Part shown: in pieces, positions 34,001 to 43,512 of the stretch
Layout of the letters: each line of letters begins with the position of its first letter
Numbering within the stretch: the stretch's first letter is position 1
Assembly (NCBI RefSeq): GCF_024171645.1
Contig: NZ_JALKAC010000005.1
Coordinates: 186,001 to 250,000 of the forward strand
DNA from: Flavobacterium sp. HSC-32F16
Lineage (GTDB): Bacteria > Bacteroidota > Bacteroidia > Flavobacteriales > Flavobacteriaceae
Reading direction: 5' to 3'
Length of the DNA stretch: 64,000 bases
Position numbers and translations under genes: made by a program
The notes under the pieces: generated by a model
The model's input: only the letters and a program-made list of their open reading frames with translations
Database searches by the model: none
What the model was told of the DNA's origin: nothing

Positions 34001-34438
34001 CATATCTACCCAATATCCCATTTTTTCGGTCAAATCATTCCACACGTCGGTATAACGCATAACGGTTTTTTTACACGCTTCGTTATATTCTTCGATAGAA
34101 ATCGTTTTGCCAATATCTTCTTTTGTAATTCCTAATTCTTTTTCAGTACCCAATTCTACAGGTAAACCGTGAGTATCCCAACCGGCTTTTCTTTTTACCT
34201 GAAAACCTTTTTGAGTTTTATATCTGCAAAAAATATCTTTAATTGCACGCGCCATTACGTGGTGAATTCCTGGTAATCCGTTTGCTGAAGGCGGACCTTC
34301 AAAAAATACGAAAGGCTCAGCACCTTCGCGAGTTGTTACACTCTTTTCAAATATATTTTCTTTCTTCCAAAAATCAAGAACTTCAGCAGCTACAGTTGGC
34401 AAGTCAAGTCCTTTGTATTCAGTAAATTTTGTACTCAT
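31037..34438 (-). CDS. ileS: Isoleucyl-tRNA synthetase
   Basis: Charges tRNA-Ile. The 1133 residues fit the long form found in Bacteroidota. The class I signatures are PSANGLPGIHHVMAR near residue 52 (HIGH-type motif) and KMSKSKGN near residue 690. The editing domain region (LAWTTTPWTLPSNTAL) and a C-terminal anticodon-binding domain are present. It is the first gene of an operon with the dksA-like gene. A TACTTTCG box (minus strand 34463-34470) one base off TAnnTTTG could be its promoter. Confidence 0.96.
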   Translation of the reverse strand: MSTKFTEYKGLDLPTVAAEVLDFWKKENIFEKSVTTREGAEPFVFFEGPPSANGLPGIHHVMARAIKDIFCRYKTQKGFQVKRKAGWDTHGLPVELGTEKELGITKEDIGKTISIEEYNEACKKTVMRYTDVWNDLTEKMGYWVDMEDPYVTYKPKYMESVWWLLKQIYDKGLLYKGYTIQPYSPKAGTGLSSHEVNQPGAYRDVTDTTIVAQFKTLPETLPSFLQGFGDIHILAWTTTPWTLPSNTALTVGPKIDYVLVKTFNQYTFEPINVVLAKNLVGKQFGKGFFLSEDDADFDNVKNGDKKLPYKILTEAKGADLVEIRYEQLLPYVLPYQNAENAFRVIAGDFVTTEDGTGIVHTAPTFGADDAKVAKEAKPEVPPMLVLDEEGNAVPLVDLQGKFTSHVGDLAGKYVKNEYYDAGQAPEKSVDVEIAIRLKEENKAFKVEKYVHSYPHSWRTDEPLLYYPLDSWFIKVTDVKDRMFDLNETINWKPKSTGEGRFGNWLKNANDWNLSRSRYWGIPLPIWRTEDKKEEVLIGSVEELYNAIEKSIEAGFQKENPFKGFEIGNMSESNYDLIDLHKNVVDQITLVSASGQPMKRESDLIDVWFDSGAMPYAQWHYPFENQDKIDGNKDFPANFIAEGVDQTRGWFYTLHAIGTLVFDKVAYKNVVSNGLVLDKNGIKMSKSKGNTIDPFKTIAEFGPDATRWYMIMNANPWDNLKFDLEGIAEVRRKFFGTLYNTYSFFSLYANIDGFKYAEAEIPLNERPEIDQWIISELNTLVKFVDECYEDYEPTKATRAISEFVQENLSNWYVRLCRRRFWKGEYAKDKIAAYQTLYTCLLTISKLSAPVAPFFMDKLYRDLTASTGTEDFASVHLAEFPKFVENFVNKTLESKMQKAQTISSLVLSLRAKEKIKVRQPLQKVMIPVLDENERAEIEAISDLVKAEVNVKEIELLDDASGILVKQIKPNFKALGPRFGKDMGLISREIQGFSADQINQLDKQGTLDIVISGNNVTLSLEDVEITSQDIEGWLVANSNGITVALDITISEELKNEGIARELVNRIQNIRKDSGFEVTDKIKVQIKRHGNLEEAISKNEDYIKSETLTDDLVFVDALENGTEIEFDDIKTMILISK

Positions 34439-34639
34439 TTTATCCTTTTCTTAAACGAGGTGCGAAAGTAAGGAATTTTGAACTATTGTCCACGAATTTC
34501 TTTAAATTTCACAAACTTTTGTTGAGATAATAGATACAAAAACAGAAGAATTGGTTACTTTCTGATATTATTCTCATTTTCTGAGTTCATAAATCAAAAA
34601 GCAGCCAATTCTAAAAATAGCGTATTATAAAGCTTTGTT

Positions 34640-36559
34640 CTATTTAAATCCGCCGAAATAAACTTCTTTCATGAAAATTCTATTTCCAAAAACAGGGTTT
34701 ACTTCTATCTTCTCTCGGTTTTCCTGATAAAGGGTTTCGCCGTTAAAATCTTCAATTTCATAATTAATTTTATGCGGAATTTTTCCAGAATTTAATGCCG
34801 CAACCGGACGATAATCTCCAAAAAGTTTTCTTTCGAAAAAACTCTTATTTCCATTATCAAATTCTGTTTTCTCGGTAGAAACTATATTATAATTTTCTTT
34901 GTCGATAAAAACATGATAATCCGTTTTAGGAATAGTTCTGTTTCCTGAACTCAATGTTTTTTCGAAATAATTCAAATGATAACACAATCTTCCTTCGTAC
35001 ATTTCATCTTGTAAAACTTCAAGATTATTCCATAAATCCAGCCTTAAATCTGTAAGAAAGTTTATTAAATCAACATTCTTCGATAAATTACTATGGTCAT
35101 ATGCTGACAGTTTATTCCATTTTGCCGTTACACCTGTTTCGCGGTCATCATGACTCCATGCTTCTGCTCCGTTTATAATTTCATAATAAGCTTCGGGCAT
35201 TTTTTTCTTTAGAAGATAATTAGATGGTGTTGCCCATTTTTCTTCTGTTTGAGGAATATTAGTTCCTTCGATAGAAAGTTTAGATAAAAGATGTGCTTTT
35301 TCAATTTTTTTCAAAGCCTGGCTTCCTCCTAAATTATCTACAACTTTTGCCAGCAAATTGGCATTTAACTGATACGGAATAGAATCCAGCAAATTAAATC
35401 TTTGTGTTTTGGCTTTTTCTAAATAAGTTTCACGACGTAATTTTTCGCTTTCCCATTCAGCATCCTGTTGTTGAATTTTTTCAAAAAAAGCTAATCTCTT
35501 TTCTTCTTTTTCTTCTGCAATTTTAAGACCTAATTTTTGAAGATCAGCAAAACGTGTGGTATGGCTTCTTATTTTTTTATCGACAAAAAAACCATTATTT
35601 ACTTTTTTAACGATCGAAGATCCTCTTGAATCCTGCTTATCATTCTCAATAAGCAAATTAGCATATAATAAGGCTTTTTCTTTATTTTCAAGTAAAAAAT
35701 AAGTTTCTGCTAAATTATTTGTTACTATGAATCGGATGTTTTCGTTTGCAGGAGAAGGCGGGTATTTTACCAATAAACTTTCCAAATACTGTAAATGCGG
35801 CGTTAATGTCTTTTCGTCTAAACCTTTTTCAAGAGTAACTTTTTCCATCTGAGCCGTAATTTCGTTCTCAAATGCCAGCATCTGATTGTATTCAGAATGT
35901 CCTTTTGTAGTTACAAATTCAAACTTTATTTTAGATTCGTCTATAGTATATTTTAATTTATAATTAAGATAGTTTTGTATAGCATGAACAGAACTATAAA
36001 TTACTGCATCTAATCCCAGCTCAGCAACTGTAAAGTTACCATCTCTCTCTGCTTCTGCAATTTTTTTATTATTGATATCTATCGCAGCTTTCATATTGTC
36101 CTTTTGATAACCGCCAGCGATTAAAAATGATTCTACGGTATTGAAATCTTTAGATAACAAAAGCTTATCTGCACACTTCGCTTCCATTTTTATCTTTACA
36201 CTATAATTAGAAAACGCCTGAAACTTCCAGCCATTTTTCTTTTTATCGAATACACTATCAATTTTAGTTGCTTGATACTGCGGCAACTCGATGGTCAAAT
36301 AAATTTTAAGCTTTCCGTTTGCAGGATCTTTAATAAATCCTTCTATATTAAAATAATTTTTCTTCAATATAGGTTCTTCTTGTATTAATTGCTTATCCAT
36401 TTGATAAAAAGTGGTCTGCGTTAATACATTATCAAGAACCGGAAATTCTGAATAGTTAATTACAGGAATGTAAAATTTCTTTTTCCTGGAGCTTATTTTT
36501 TCTTGTGCCTGAATTGAACCAATTACAAGCAAAGCTATTAAGAGTAATGTTTTTTTCAT
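34640..36559 (-). CDS. Exported protein with a C-terminal LolA/LolB-like domain
   Basis: About 639 residues from the ATG at 36559; the ATG at 36586 lies beyond the neighbouring terminator and is rejected. Signal peptide MKKTLLLIALLVIGSIQAQ, so periplasmic or outer-membrane facing. The middle contains TPR-like helices (LAETYFLLENKEKALLYANLLI). The C-terminal ~240 residues (LGGSQALKKIEKAHLLSKLSIEG onward, IDKENYNIVSTE, GKIPHKINYEI) resemble the outer-membrane lipoprotein-sorting-like domain common in Bacteroidota. It follows a PQQ-propeller gene. Function unknown. Confidence 0.8.
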   Translation of the reverse strand: MKKTLLLIALLVIGSIQAQEKISSRKKKFYIPVINYSEFPVLDNVLTQTTFYQMDKQLIQEEPILKKNYFNIEGFIKDPANGKLKIYLTIELPQYQATKIDSVFDKKKNGWKFQAFSNYSVKIKMEAKCADKLLLSKDFNTVESFLIAGGYQKDNMKAAIDINNKKIAEAERDGNFTVAELGLDAVIYSSVHAIQNYLNYKLKYTIDESKIKFEFVTTKGHSEYNQMLAFENEITAQMEKVTLEKGLDEKTLTPHLQYLESLLVKYPPSPANENIRFIVTNNLAETYFLLENKEKALLYANLLIENDKQDSRGSSIVKKVNNGFFVDKKIRSHTTRFADLQKLGLKIAEEKEEKRLAFFEKIQQQDAEWESEKLRRETYLEKAKTQRFNLLDSIPYQLNANLLAKVVDNLGGSQALKKIEKAHLLSKLSIEGTNIPQTEEKWATPSNYLLKKKMPEAYYEIINGAEAWSHDDRETGVTAKWNKLSAYDHSNLSKNVDLINFLTDLRLDLWNNLEVLQDEMYEGRLCYHLNYFEKTLSSGNRTIPKTDYHVFIDKENYNIVSTEKTEFDNGNKSFFERKLFGDYRPVAALNSGKIPHKINYEIEDFNGETLYQENREKIEVNPVFGNRIFMKEVYFGGFK

Positions 36560-36562
36560 AGG

Positions 36563-36600
36563 CAAAAAAAAAGCCATCAGAAACAAATCCTGATGGCTTT
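36563..36600 (-). terminator. Rho-independent terminator of the PQQ-propeller gene
   Basis: On the minus strand AAAGCCATCAG pairs with CTGATGGCTTT around a 9-base loop and is followed by a T run. It sits just in front of the chosen ATG of the next gene. Confidence 0.9.
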
Positions 36601-36615
36601 ATGTTTTTAGTTATC

Positions 36616-38508
36616 TTATTTTTTATTAAAAATCTGAATAGATTTATCAGACACATAAAAAATGTTTTGTGTAGCTGGATCTATTTCATAAACTGGGTGA
36701 TTATTATTGAAAATAATTTTATCTAATTCAACTCCATCAGCTTTGTTTACTTTTACAAGTATTTTTTCTCCTGTATCTGCTTTAGCAAAAATATAAGAAT
36801 AATCTTTGTTTTGTTTCATTGCATTAAATCGGGAACCAAACTTAGCCGCAACCATATCTAATGCAGCTGATCCTGCTGCATAGTTACCAGCTTGTTTAAA
36901 ATTGTGTCCGTCAGCAGCAAAGTTAGGCCCAACTTTCATATTTCCGTCAGAATCACGATATGACATTGTAGTTGTAATACCTTTTACATCACTAACCGCA
37001 GAACCAACACCTAAACCGATACTTCCAACAATTGCAGCACTTTTAAGAAGGCGTCTTGTTCCTTCTCCTGGCTGCGTATAAATATGATGGTATTTTATTG
37101 TTCCGTCCATATTAACTCCCATTACCTCAACTGGTCCAGAAAGCACAACTCCCCATGGAAATAATTCTATGCTGTTAAGTTCTTTTTCTTTTTTGATGTT
37201 TACTTTTGCAAATGGCTCTGGCTTATCGTTGATACTTGGATCAAATTTGTATAATTTTTCATCATTATAAACTAAGTAAGAGTTTGTTGCTTCGTCGTAA
37301 GTTGGCAATACAGGACGGTTTTTATCAAAATTGATATTACGTTTCCAAAGTTTAACTCCTGATTTGTAATCAACCATGTTTCCGTAAGTTCCAGTAAGGT
37401 ACATAACTTTTTCTCCTACTTTTCCTAAGTAATAAATTGGGTCTTCTTTGTCATCAGATATTTCGATGAATTTTTTCCAAAGTTTTTCTCCGTCTTTATT
37501 GATTAACATCATTTCGTTTTCAGCTACGTATAAGAAATCCTTATCGATTGGAATAACTCTTTTCAATCCGTCTCCACGAGCATCTTTTTTCCAGATTTTT
37601 TCTCCAGAAGTCAAATCATAAAAATTAAAACCGCTATAGTGAGCTACTAATAATTTTGTTCCCCAGTCTTCCAGATAAACAACTCTTTTAGTTTTAATAG
37701 ATTCTTTCCAGATACTTTTTCCTGTTTCAGTGTTCAATACATTTAAATATTGTTTTGAAGAAAAAGTTCCAGCGTTATTTACTACAACAATATTTTTGTC
37801 GTTTTGAGTTAAGAAGAATTTTGAGTAATCTTCTTCACCTTTCCAGTTTAATTTTCCTGAATTTCTGTCAAATGAATATAATTTACCATACAATAAATAG
37901 TAAATCACTGATCCATGTACTGTAGCAGTATTTGTGTTTGCCGATTCTTTGAAAGAAAAGCTAAACAATGATTTTGCTTTATCTACCGTTGTATTCCATT
38001 TCAATTCCCCTGTTTTCATGTCCAACAAAGCAATTGCCATATCACCATCTTTTTTCAAAGTAAGTAAATATTCATCTGTTTCAGGAATAAAGTCAGATTG
38101 TGTTACCCAGAAAGATTCTTTTGATGAATTGTAAACTATTTTTCCACTATCTGTATTAATGATAATGTATTTGCTGTTGATATAAGCCTCAACATAAGGG
38201 CTTCCAGGAACTGTGGTTAAAGCACTTTTCTCTTTAAAAACTTTTCCAAAATCAGGATCACTTAAAATATCTCCTGCAGATATAGCTCCAAAATCATCTT
38301 TAGTTAAAGTCCATACAATTTTTTTTGTTTCTGGATCTAAACCTTTAATTGTTCCGCCTTCTTTAAAGACAACAATTCCAGTAAGGCCATTTTGGACCAA
38401 ATCCTGGACAGCATTTTCTGTGGTAACGATTTCATCATATTTCCTTTGGGAAACTGCCGAAATGGTAACCGCCAGAAGTAAAATAATCGAAAAAGTAATT
38501 TTCTTCAT
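36616..38508 (-). CDS. Exported PQQ-like beta-propeller protein
   Basis: A 630-residue protein with a signal peptide (MKKITFSIILLLAVTISAVS). Repeated propeller blades are visible as W-rich units: KKIVWTLTKDD, GELKWNTTVD, GKLNWKGEED, GKSIWKESIK, GEKIWKKDARG, GEKLWKKFIEI, GVKLWKRNIN (about residues 60-400). This is the quinoprotein alcohol-dehydrogenase/BamB-like fold. The C-terminal part has a glycine-rich segment. No dehydrogenase metal ligands were recognised, so a scaffold or assembly role is more likely than an enzyme. Confidence 0.85.
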   Translation of the reverse strand: MKKITFSIILLLAVTISAVSQRKYDEIVTTENAVQDLVQNGLTGIVVFKEGGTIKGLDPETKKIVWTLTKDDFGAISAGDILSDPDFGKVFKEKSALTTVPGSPYVEAYINSKYIIINTDSGKIVYNSSKESFWVTQSDFIPETDEYLLTLKKDGDMAIALLDMKTGELKWNTTVDKAKSLFSFSFKESANTNTATVHGSVIYYLLYGKLYSFDRNSGKLNWKGEEDYSKFFLTQNDKNIVVVNNAGTFSSKQYLNVLNTETGKSIWKESIKTKRVVYLEDWGTKLLVAHYSGFNFYDLTSGEKIWKKDARGDGLKRVIPIDKDFLYVAENEMMLINKDGEKLWKKFIEISDDKEDPIYYLGKVGEKVMYLTGTYGNMVDYKSGVKLWKRNINFDKNRPVLPTYDEATNSYLVYNDEKLYKFDPSINDKPEPFAKVNIKKEKELNSIELFPWGVVLSGPVEVMGVNMDGTIKYHHIYTQPGEGTRRLLKSAAIVGSIGLGVGSAVSDVKGITTTMSYRDSDGNMKVGPNFAADGHNFKQAGNYAAGSAALDMVAAKFGSRFNAMKQNKDYSYIFAKADTGEKILVKVNKADGVELDKIIFNNNHPVYEIDPATQNIFYVSDKSIQIFNKK

Positions 38509-38629
38509 GGTCGTTTTTTTAATTGGGTTATGTGTATAAATGAGAATTTCATTTTTTATTTAAAACGATAAAAAGCTATCTGTTTTAGTAAAAATTTACT
38601 GAGCAAATATATAAAAATAGAAGTCTGAT

Positions 38630-39343
38630 TTACGAAAAAATTTCTTTGAGGATGTCTAATGATTTAGGCCTCTTAAAACCTTCTAAATGAGCACTATAAA
38701 AGTCAATCATTATTCTAAGAAGTATTTGTCTTTCAACAACATGAAAAATTTTATCGTTATTATCTAATCGCAGGTCAATCAGTTTTTTAAACAAATTAGT
38801 TTCATGCTCAGAAAGAGCTGTGGAAGTATGAAACGGCGTAAAAATCCCTTCCTTCATTTCGAAATAAGGTAAATCTATTTCGGAAACATCGGGATAAAAA
38901 CCAAGATATTTTGTAATTTCTAAAAGTAAGATCAAATGAAAGTTGGAAATTTCATCATGATGATCCAGCCATGTTAATGCCGTTTCTAAAAAAACAAAAA
39001 GCGGTTCGTTTTTTTCTTCTTCCTGAATTGAATAATGAAGCATTTCTGAAAGAAACATTACAATGGTGCTTTTAAATATATCAGTATGAATAGTCTGAAA
39101 AGGAACTGCTGTTTTTATTTCTTTGAAGTTTTCTAAAGTTCCTTTGTTTTTATGAACGGCTTCTATTTCTAAAATAGACAATGGTTGAAAATAAGCAATT
39201 TTCTGACTCGCTTTTCTACTCGAGAAAGCATCTCGTACAAAATAAGATTTTAAGCCGTTTGAAAGCGTAAAACATTTTACAATCAGGCTTTTTTCCTGAA
39301 ATTTTAAAGATGAAATTACTATGGCTTTGGTTTTGACTTGCAA
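38630..39343 (-). CDS. recO: DNA repair protein RecO
   Basis: Recombination mediator helping RecA load on SSB-coated DNA (RecFOR pathway). The 237-residue protein starts TKAIVISSLKFQEKSLIVKCFT, the OB-fold of RecO, and continues with helical segments (LSEMLHYSIQEEEKNEPLFVFLETALTWLD in parts, LLLEITKYLGFYPDVS). The Cys-type zinc site of some RecO proteins is absent, as in many Bacteroidota. It lies downstream of porZ on the same strand, with an AT-rich repetitive spacer between. Confidence 0.92.
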   Translation of the reverse strand: MQVKTKAIVISSLKFQEKSLIVKCFTLSNGLKSYFVRDAFSSRKASQKIAYFQPLSILEIEAVHKNKGTLENFKEIKTAVPFQTIHTDIFKSTIVMFLSEMLHYSIQEEEKNEPLFVFLETALTWLDHHDEISNFHLILLLEITKYLGFYPDVSEIDLPYFEMKEGIFTPFHTSTALSEHETNLFKKLIDLRLDNNDKIFHVVERQILLRIMIDFYSAHLEGFKRPKSLDILKEIFS

Positions 39344-39433
39344 AATTTAATTTTAGATTTTAAATTTTAGATTTTAGATTTTTTTTTAACCCAAAACTAA
39401 AAACTGACTGAGACCGAAAACTGAGATTAAAAA

Positions 39434-41716
39434 TTATCGAATTATCATAACCTTCTTGACCTTTGTTTCGCCGCCGTCTTGTGCCGAAATAAAAATCATG
39501 TAAACCCCTGATGCAACTTTATACCTTCCAAAGGCAGTTGTGTCCCATTCGATTGTTCCGCCTTCAGAAGTTGTTTCATGAACTAAATTGCCCTCGATAT
39601 CTGTAATTTTGATATTAGCCTTATCAATCAAACCTGCAATTTTTACAGTTCCTGAATAGGTTGGTCTAACCGGATTTGGATATACATATACATTACTCAA
39701 ATCTTCATTAGCTCCAGTTGCTATTCCTTTAAATGAAATCATTCCTTTATTAGTAACAATAAAAACTTCTCCTGAAACGCTGTTAATTTTTATATCGTTT
39801 ATCGTATTACTTGGTAAAGGTGAATTATTAATCGTAAAATGATATTTCGTTTCCTGGCCATTTGGAGAAACCATAAATATTCCCGAATCTGCAGTACCAA
39901 TCCATTTATTATTGGCTCCATCGACAACAATAGAAGTGATGAACTGTTCGTACATTAGTTCCTGCGCCAGATTATCATCCATTATAATAATTGGATTTGC
40001 TTTTAGCTGACTATCCGATTGAAAGCTGCTTACATTTGACAAAACTCTTAAACCTTTTGTAGTTCCAATCCAAAGTTGATTTTTAGTATCAATCGCAACA
40101 GATCTAACATCTGCCGTTGGCAGATTTCCATTATCGGTTCCCATTGTTATTTTCTTAAAAACATTTCCGTTTTCACTAAAAGCAATTACTCCGTCTTTAT
40201 AAGTAGATATCCATTTTATATTATTTTTATCGATAACAATGTTGGCGTAGTTATCACTTTCGGCATCATTTAAAATTGTACTTGTTGCATAACTCAGCCA
40301 ATCTCCGTTTGTTTTTAAAACTTTCAAACCGTTTTTGACTCTACTGTTTGTAATCCAGAGATTCCCTGATTTATCAAAAGCAGTTCCGTTTACACGAACA
40401 TCAATATAATTTGGCCCTTCAAAAGTGATGGACTCTAAACTACTGTTCTTTTCATTAAACAAATAATTAGGAACATCATTTTCTATTCGCAGTAATCCAG
40501 AGAAAAAAGAGCTTGCATAAACCTGCTTTTCATTATTTGGGTTAACAATAATACGGGAAATCGACTTTGCATCATAAACTTCTGAATATGCAACATTTAA
40601 CCATCTTGAGTTACTAAGTTTACTTATACCATAACTATCCAAGGGATAAGGATTATAATAAAGATCATAATCTCCATAGACTGCCCAGAGTGAATTTGAA
40701 GCAACATCAATTGAAAAAATATTATTACGTAATGGTCCATCCGGAGTACTATTTTCAAATGTACTTACTCCCGAAAGTGCGGAAGAAAACAAACCTTTTT
40801 CTTTAGTGCCGATAAAAATTATATCACCTACTGCCGAAGCGCAAGAAAAAGTCAAATTTGCCTCAGGAATCTGCGTGTTTACAATCTGACGGTTTAAAAC
40901 CATTTGATTGTTATAAATATAAACGGTGTTGGAAGTCGTAACAAACAAATTATGATTAACCACACGCATATCAACAGAAGCTTGCGGTAATTGCAAAAAT
41001 CCAACAAAACTATTTGAATTATAACGGTGAATATTACCGCTTGAGTTTATTGCAATCAATTCTGTATCTAAAGCACTAATATTAAACCAATCTCCTGAAT
41101 TCACAACTGCCCACTGACTAAAGTCAATTAAATTTGGATTTGTAATACTGGCTCTTCGAATACCGCTTGAAGTCGCAGCAAAAATAAATCCGTTAAAAAA
41201 AGCAGTTTGTTTTACACTAATTTCTGCTCCATTATCGCCAATAAAATAAGTGTCGCCAAATTGTAATGTAGATAAATTAAACTGTACAATTCCAAAATCA
41301 CAAGAAACATACAATAAACCATTTTGCTCTAATAAGTGATTTATCTTTTTAATGCTTGCCGGTAATTGTTTATTAATGATGTCGACTTTTTTTATTACAC
41401 TGCCATCTGTTTCATTAATTACAATCAACAGACCGTTTTCATAACCTACAATCGTTTTCTTAAAAGTCTCACTATAATAAACTGCGGATATTGTCTGTCC
41501 CGAAAGTCCGTTAACCGTTGTAGTTGTTTTTAAAACATTTGTTGAAGCATTTTTAGAAAACAACGCATTTTCTGAAGCTGCAAAAACGGCTGTTGGAGAT
41601 TCTGAAATATCTTTTATTTCGTTAAACGAAAAATAACCCTGCCATGACAATTGACTTTGGGCAAAGCCAAATTGAAACAAAAAGAAAAATAAAATGTATA
41701 GATATCTTCTCACCAT
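39434..41716 (-). CDS. porZ: PorZ-like type IX secretion system component
   Basis: About 760 residues from the ATG at 41716; the longer frame to 41833 crosses the gdhA terminator and a promoter box and is rejected. It has a signal peptide (RRYLYILFFFLFQFGFAQS). Two seven-bladed propellers follow, with the PorZ pattern (AVFAASENALFSK, GLSGQTISAVYYS, VGYENGLLIVI; later LWIGTTKGLRVLSN, KWIGTADSGIFMVS). It ends in a type A sorting domain (VYPNPVRPTYSGTVKIAGL ... VKKVMIIR). In Porphyromonas PorZ is a surface part of the PorU/V/Q/Z attachment complex. Generic two-component-propeller proteins are the alternative. Confidence 0.82.
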   Translation of the reverse strand: MVRRYLYILFFFLFQFGFAQSQLSWQGYFSFNEIKDISESPTAVFAASENALFSKNASTNVLKTTTTVNGLSGQTISAVYYSETFKKTIVGYENGLLIVINETDGSVIKKVDIINKQLPASIKKINHLLEQNGLLYVSCDFGIVQFNLSTLQFGDTYFIGDNGAEISVKQTAFFNGFIFAATSSGIRRASITNPNLIDFSQWAVVNSGDWFNISALDTELIAINSSGNIHRYNSNSFVGFLQLPQASVDMRVVNHNLFVTTSNTVYIYNNQMVLNRQIVNTQIPEANLTFSCASAVGDIIFIGTKEKGLFSSALSGVSTFENSTPDGPLRNNIFSIDVASNSLWAVYGDYDLYYNPYPLDSYGISKLSNSRWLNVAYSEVYDAKSISRIIVNPNNEKQVYASSFFSGLLRIENDVPNYLFNEKNSSLESITFEGPNYIDVRVNGTAFDKSGNLWITNSRVKNGLKVLKTNGDWLSYATSTILNDAESDNYANIVIDKNNIKWISTYKDGVIAFSENGNVFKKITMGTDNGNLPTADVRSVAIDTKNQLWIGTTKGLRVLSNVSSFQSDSQLKANPIIIMDDNLAQELMYEQFITSIVVDGANNKWIGTADSGIFMVSPNGQETKYHFTINNSPLPSNTINDIKINSVSGEVFIVTNKGMISFKGIATGANEDLSNVYVYPNPVRPTYSGTVKIAGLIDKANIKITDIEGNLVHETTSEGGTIEWDTTAFGRYKVASGVYMIFISAQDGGETKVKKVMIIR

Positions 41717-41736
41717 TTTTAATTTATTCAGATGAA

Positions 41737-41744
41737 CAAATATA
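41737..41744 (-). promoter_or_regulatory. -7 promoter box of porZ
   Basis: Minus-strand TATATTTG fits TAnnTTTG and lies 20 bases before the ATG at 41716, supporting that start. Confidence 0.5.
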
Positions 41745-41783
41745 GTACAAACGGAAGTATTTGTTTTTTGTTCTTCCATAAAT

Positions 41784-41830
41784 AAAAAAAATGCTCTCGA
41801 TTTATCACTAAGACAAATGAGAGCATTTTT
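41784..41830 (-). terminator. Rho-independent terminator of gdhA
   Basis: On the minus strand AAAAATGCTCTC pairs with GAGAGCATTTTT around a 20-base loop and is followed by a T run. It lies 15 bases after the gdhA stop. Confidence 0.88.
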
Positions 41831-41845
41831 CAATTGTAATTAATC

Positions 41846-43189
41846 TTATACTACACCTTGTGCAAGCATAGCATCGGCAACTTTAACAAATCCGGCAATG
41901 TTTGCTCCTTTTACGTAGTTTACATAACCGTCTTCTTCTGCACCGTATTTTTTACATTGGTTGTGAATTCCAACCATGATGTCTTTTAATCTTAAATCTA
42001 CTTCTTCACTCGTCCAGTTTAAACGAATAGAATTTTGAGTCATCTCTAATCCAGAAGCGGCAACACCACCAGCATTTGCTGCTTTTCCCGGAGCAAAAAG
42101 TACTTTATTATCTAAGAAAAGTTTTATTGCATCTAATGTTGAAGGCATATTTGCAGCTTCAGTAACACATAAAACTCCGTTATCGATTAATTTTTTTGCA
42201 TCATCTCCGTTCAGCTCATTTTGAGTCGCACATGGAATAGCAATATCAACTTTTACTTCCCAAGGGCTTTTTCCTTTATGGAAAATCGCATTTGGATATT
42301 TCTCTAAATATCTCTCCGCTCTGTTATCGCCAGTCGCTCTCATTTCGACCATATGATCAATTTTTTCTCCAGAGATACCTTCTTCATCATAAATGTAACC
42401 ATCAGGTCCAGAAATCGTAACTACTTTTCCTCCTAGTTCATTTACTTTTAATGCTACACCCCAAGCTACGTTTCCGAATCCTGAAATAGCAACTCTTTTG
42501 CCTTTAATTTCGTGACCAATTGTACGAAGCATTTGGTCTGTAAAATATACCACTCCATAACCTGTAGCTTCTGGTCTGATTAATGAACCGCCGTAAGCCA
42601 AACCTTTTCCAGTTAAAACTCCGGTAAATTCATTTCTAATTCTTTTGTATTGACCAAACAAATAACCAATTTCTCTGGCACCAACACCAATATCTCCCGC
42701 AGGAACGTCAAGATCCGGACCAATATGACGGCATAATTCCGTCATAAATGATTGACAGAAACGCATGATTTCTCCATCCGATTTTCCTTCTGGATCAAAA
42801 TCTGAACCTCCTTTACCTCCGCCCATTGGAAGAGTTGTCAAACTATTTTTGAAAACCTGTTCGAAAGCCAGGAATTTTAAAACAGATAAGTTTACAGTAT
42901 GATGAAATCTGATACCGCCTTTATATGGACCAATCGCTGAGTTCATCTGGATTCTGAAACCTCTGTTTACAATTATTTCTCCATTATCGTCCACCCATGG
43001 AACTCTAAAAATTATAGATCTCTCTGGTTCAGCAATTCTTAAAAGTAAATTTTTTCCATCGTATTTTTTTCTTTCAGCAATAAATGGAATTACTGTTTCA
43101 GCAAATTCTCTAACCGCCTGAAGAAACTCTGGCTCATTTGGATTTTTAGACTCAACAAGAGCCATAAATTCATTTATTTTTTGTTCCAT
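41846..43189 (-). CDS. gdhA: NADP-specific glutamate dehydrogenase
   Basis: Reductive amination of 2-oxoglutarate to glutamate (ammonia assimilation). The 447-residue protein is the hexameric bacterial type. The substrate lysine region GPYKGGIRFHHTVNLSVLKF and the catalytic loop LPMGGGKGGSDFDP are present, followed by VPAGDIGVGAREIGYLFGQY and the dinucleotide motif AISGFGNVAWG. Cofactor preference is inferred from overall likeness to E. coli GdhA. Monocistronic, with terminator and -7 promoter box. Confidence 0.95.
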   Translation of the reverse strand: MEQKINEFMALVESKNPNEPEFLQAVREFAETVIPFIAERKKYDGKNLLLRIAEPERSIIFRVPWVDDNGEIIVNRGFRIQMNSAIGPYKGGIRFHHTVNLSVLKFLAFEQVFKNSLTTLPMGGGKGGSDFDPEGKSDGEIMRFCQSFMTELCRHIGPDLDVPAGDIGVGAREIGYLFGQYKRIRNEFTGVLTGKGLAYGGSLIRPEATGYGVVYFTDQMLRTIGHEIKGKRVAISGFGNVAWGVALKVNELGGKVVTISGPDGYIYDEEGISGEKIDHMVEMRATGDNRAERYLEKYPNAIFHKGKSPWEVKVDIAIPCATQNELNGDDAKKLIDNGVLCVTEAANMPSTLDAIKLFLDNKVLFAPGKAANAGGVAASGLEMTQNSIRLNWTSEEVDLRLKDIMVGIHNQCKKYGAEEDGYVNYVKGANIAGFVKVADAMLAQGVV

Positions 43190-43277
43190 TTTTAAATAAA
43201 TTATTCAAATAATAGTTTTAAACTTAATCAATTAAATAAGAAAATACGTTTTAAGAAAACGTTTTCGTTACAACAGG

Positions 43278-43285
43278 CAAAGATA
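43278..43285 (-). promoter_or_regulatory. -7 promoter box of gdhA
   Basis: Minus-strand TATCTTTG fits TAnnTTTG exactly; the implied leader is about 80 bases. No clear TTG at -33. Confidence 0.45.
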
Positions 43286-43459
43286 TATCAAATTGATCAT
43301 TATTTGTTATTTTTTTTCGCTTTTAGAGGAGAATTGTGTAATTTTTAAACAATCCTAAAAATACAATTTTACACTTCCGAATTTACATCAAATCATTAGA
43401 GTTAAAGTCAGAAAATTAAGTGTTTTGTTACTAATTGTTTAATAGAAGTATTTTATATT

Positions 43460-43488
43460 TTGTTTGGAAAACCTTTTTTATATATTTG
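43460..43488 (+). promoter_or_regulatory. Predicted promoter of the beta-barrel protein
   Basis: TTG at 43460-43462, an 18-base spacer and TATATTTG at 43481-43488, giving a leader of about 20 bases before the ATG at 43513. Confidence 0.6.
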
Positions 43489-43512
43489 CCAATATTTTGA
43501 AAGCCCTAGAAA

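Larger units (their letters stand above)
43190..43512. other. Divergent intergenic region between gdhA and the beta-barrel gene
   Basis: The 323-base spacer holds a -7 box for gdhA and a promoter for the plus-strand gene (43460-43488). A short A/T-rich inverted stretch AAAACGTTTTCGTT lies near 43255-43270. No ORF. Confidence 0.5.
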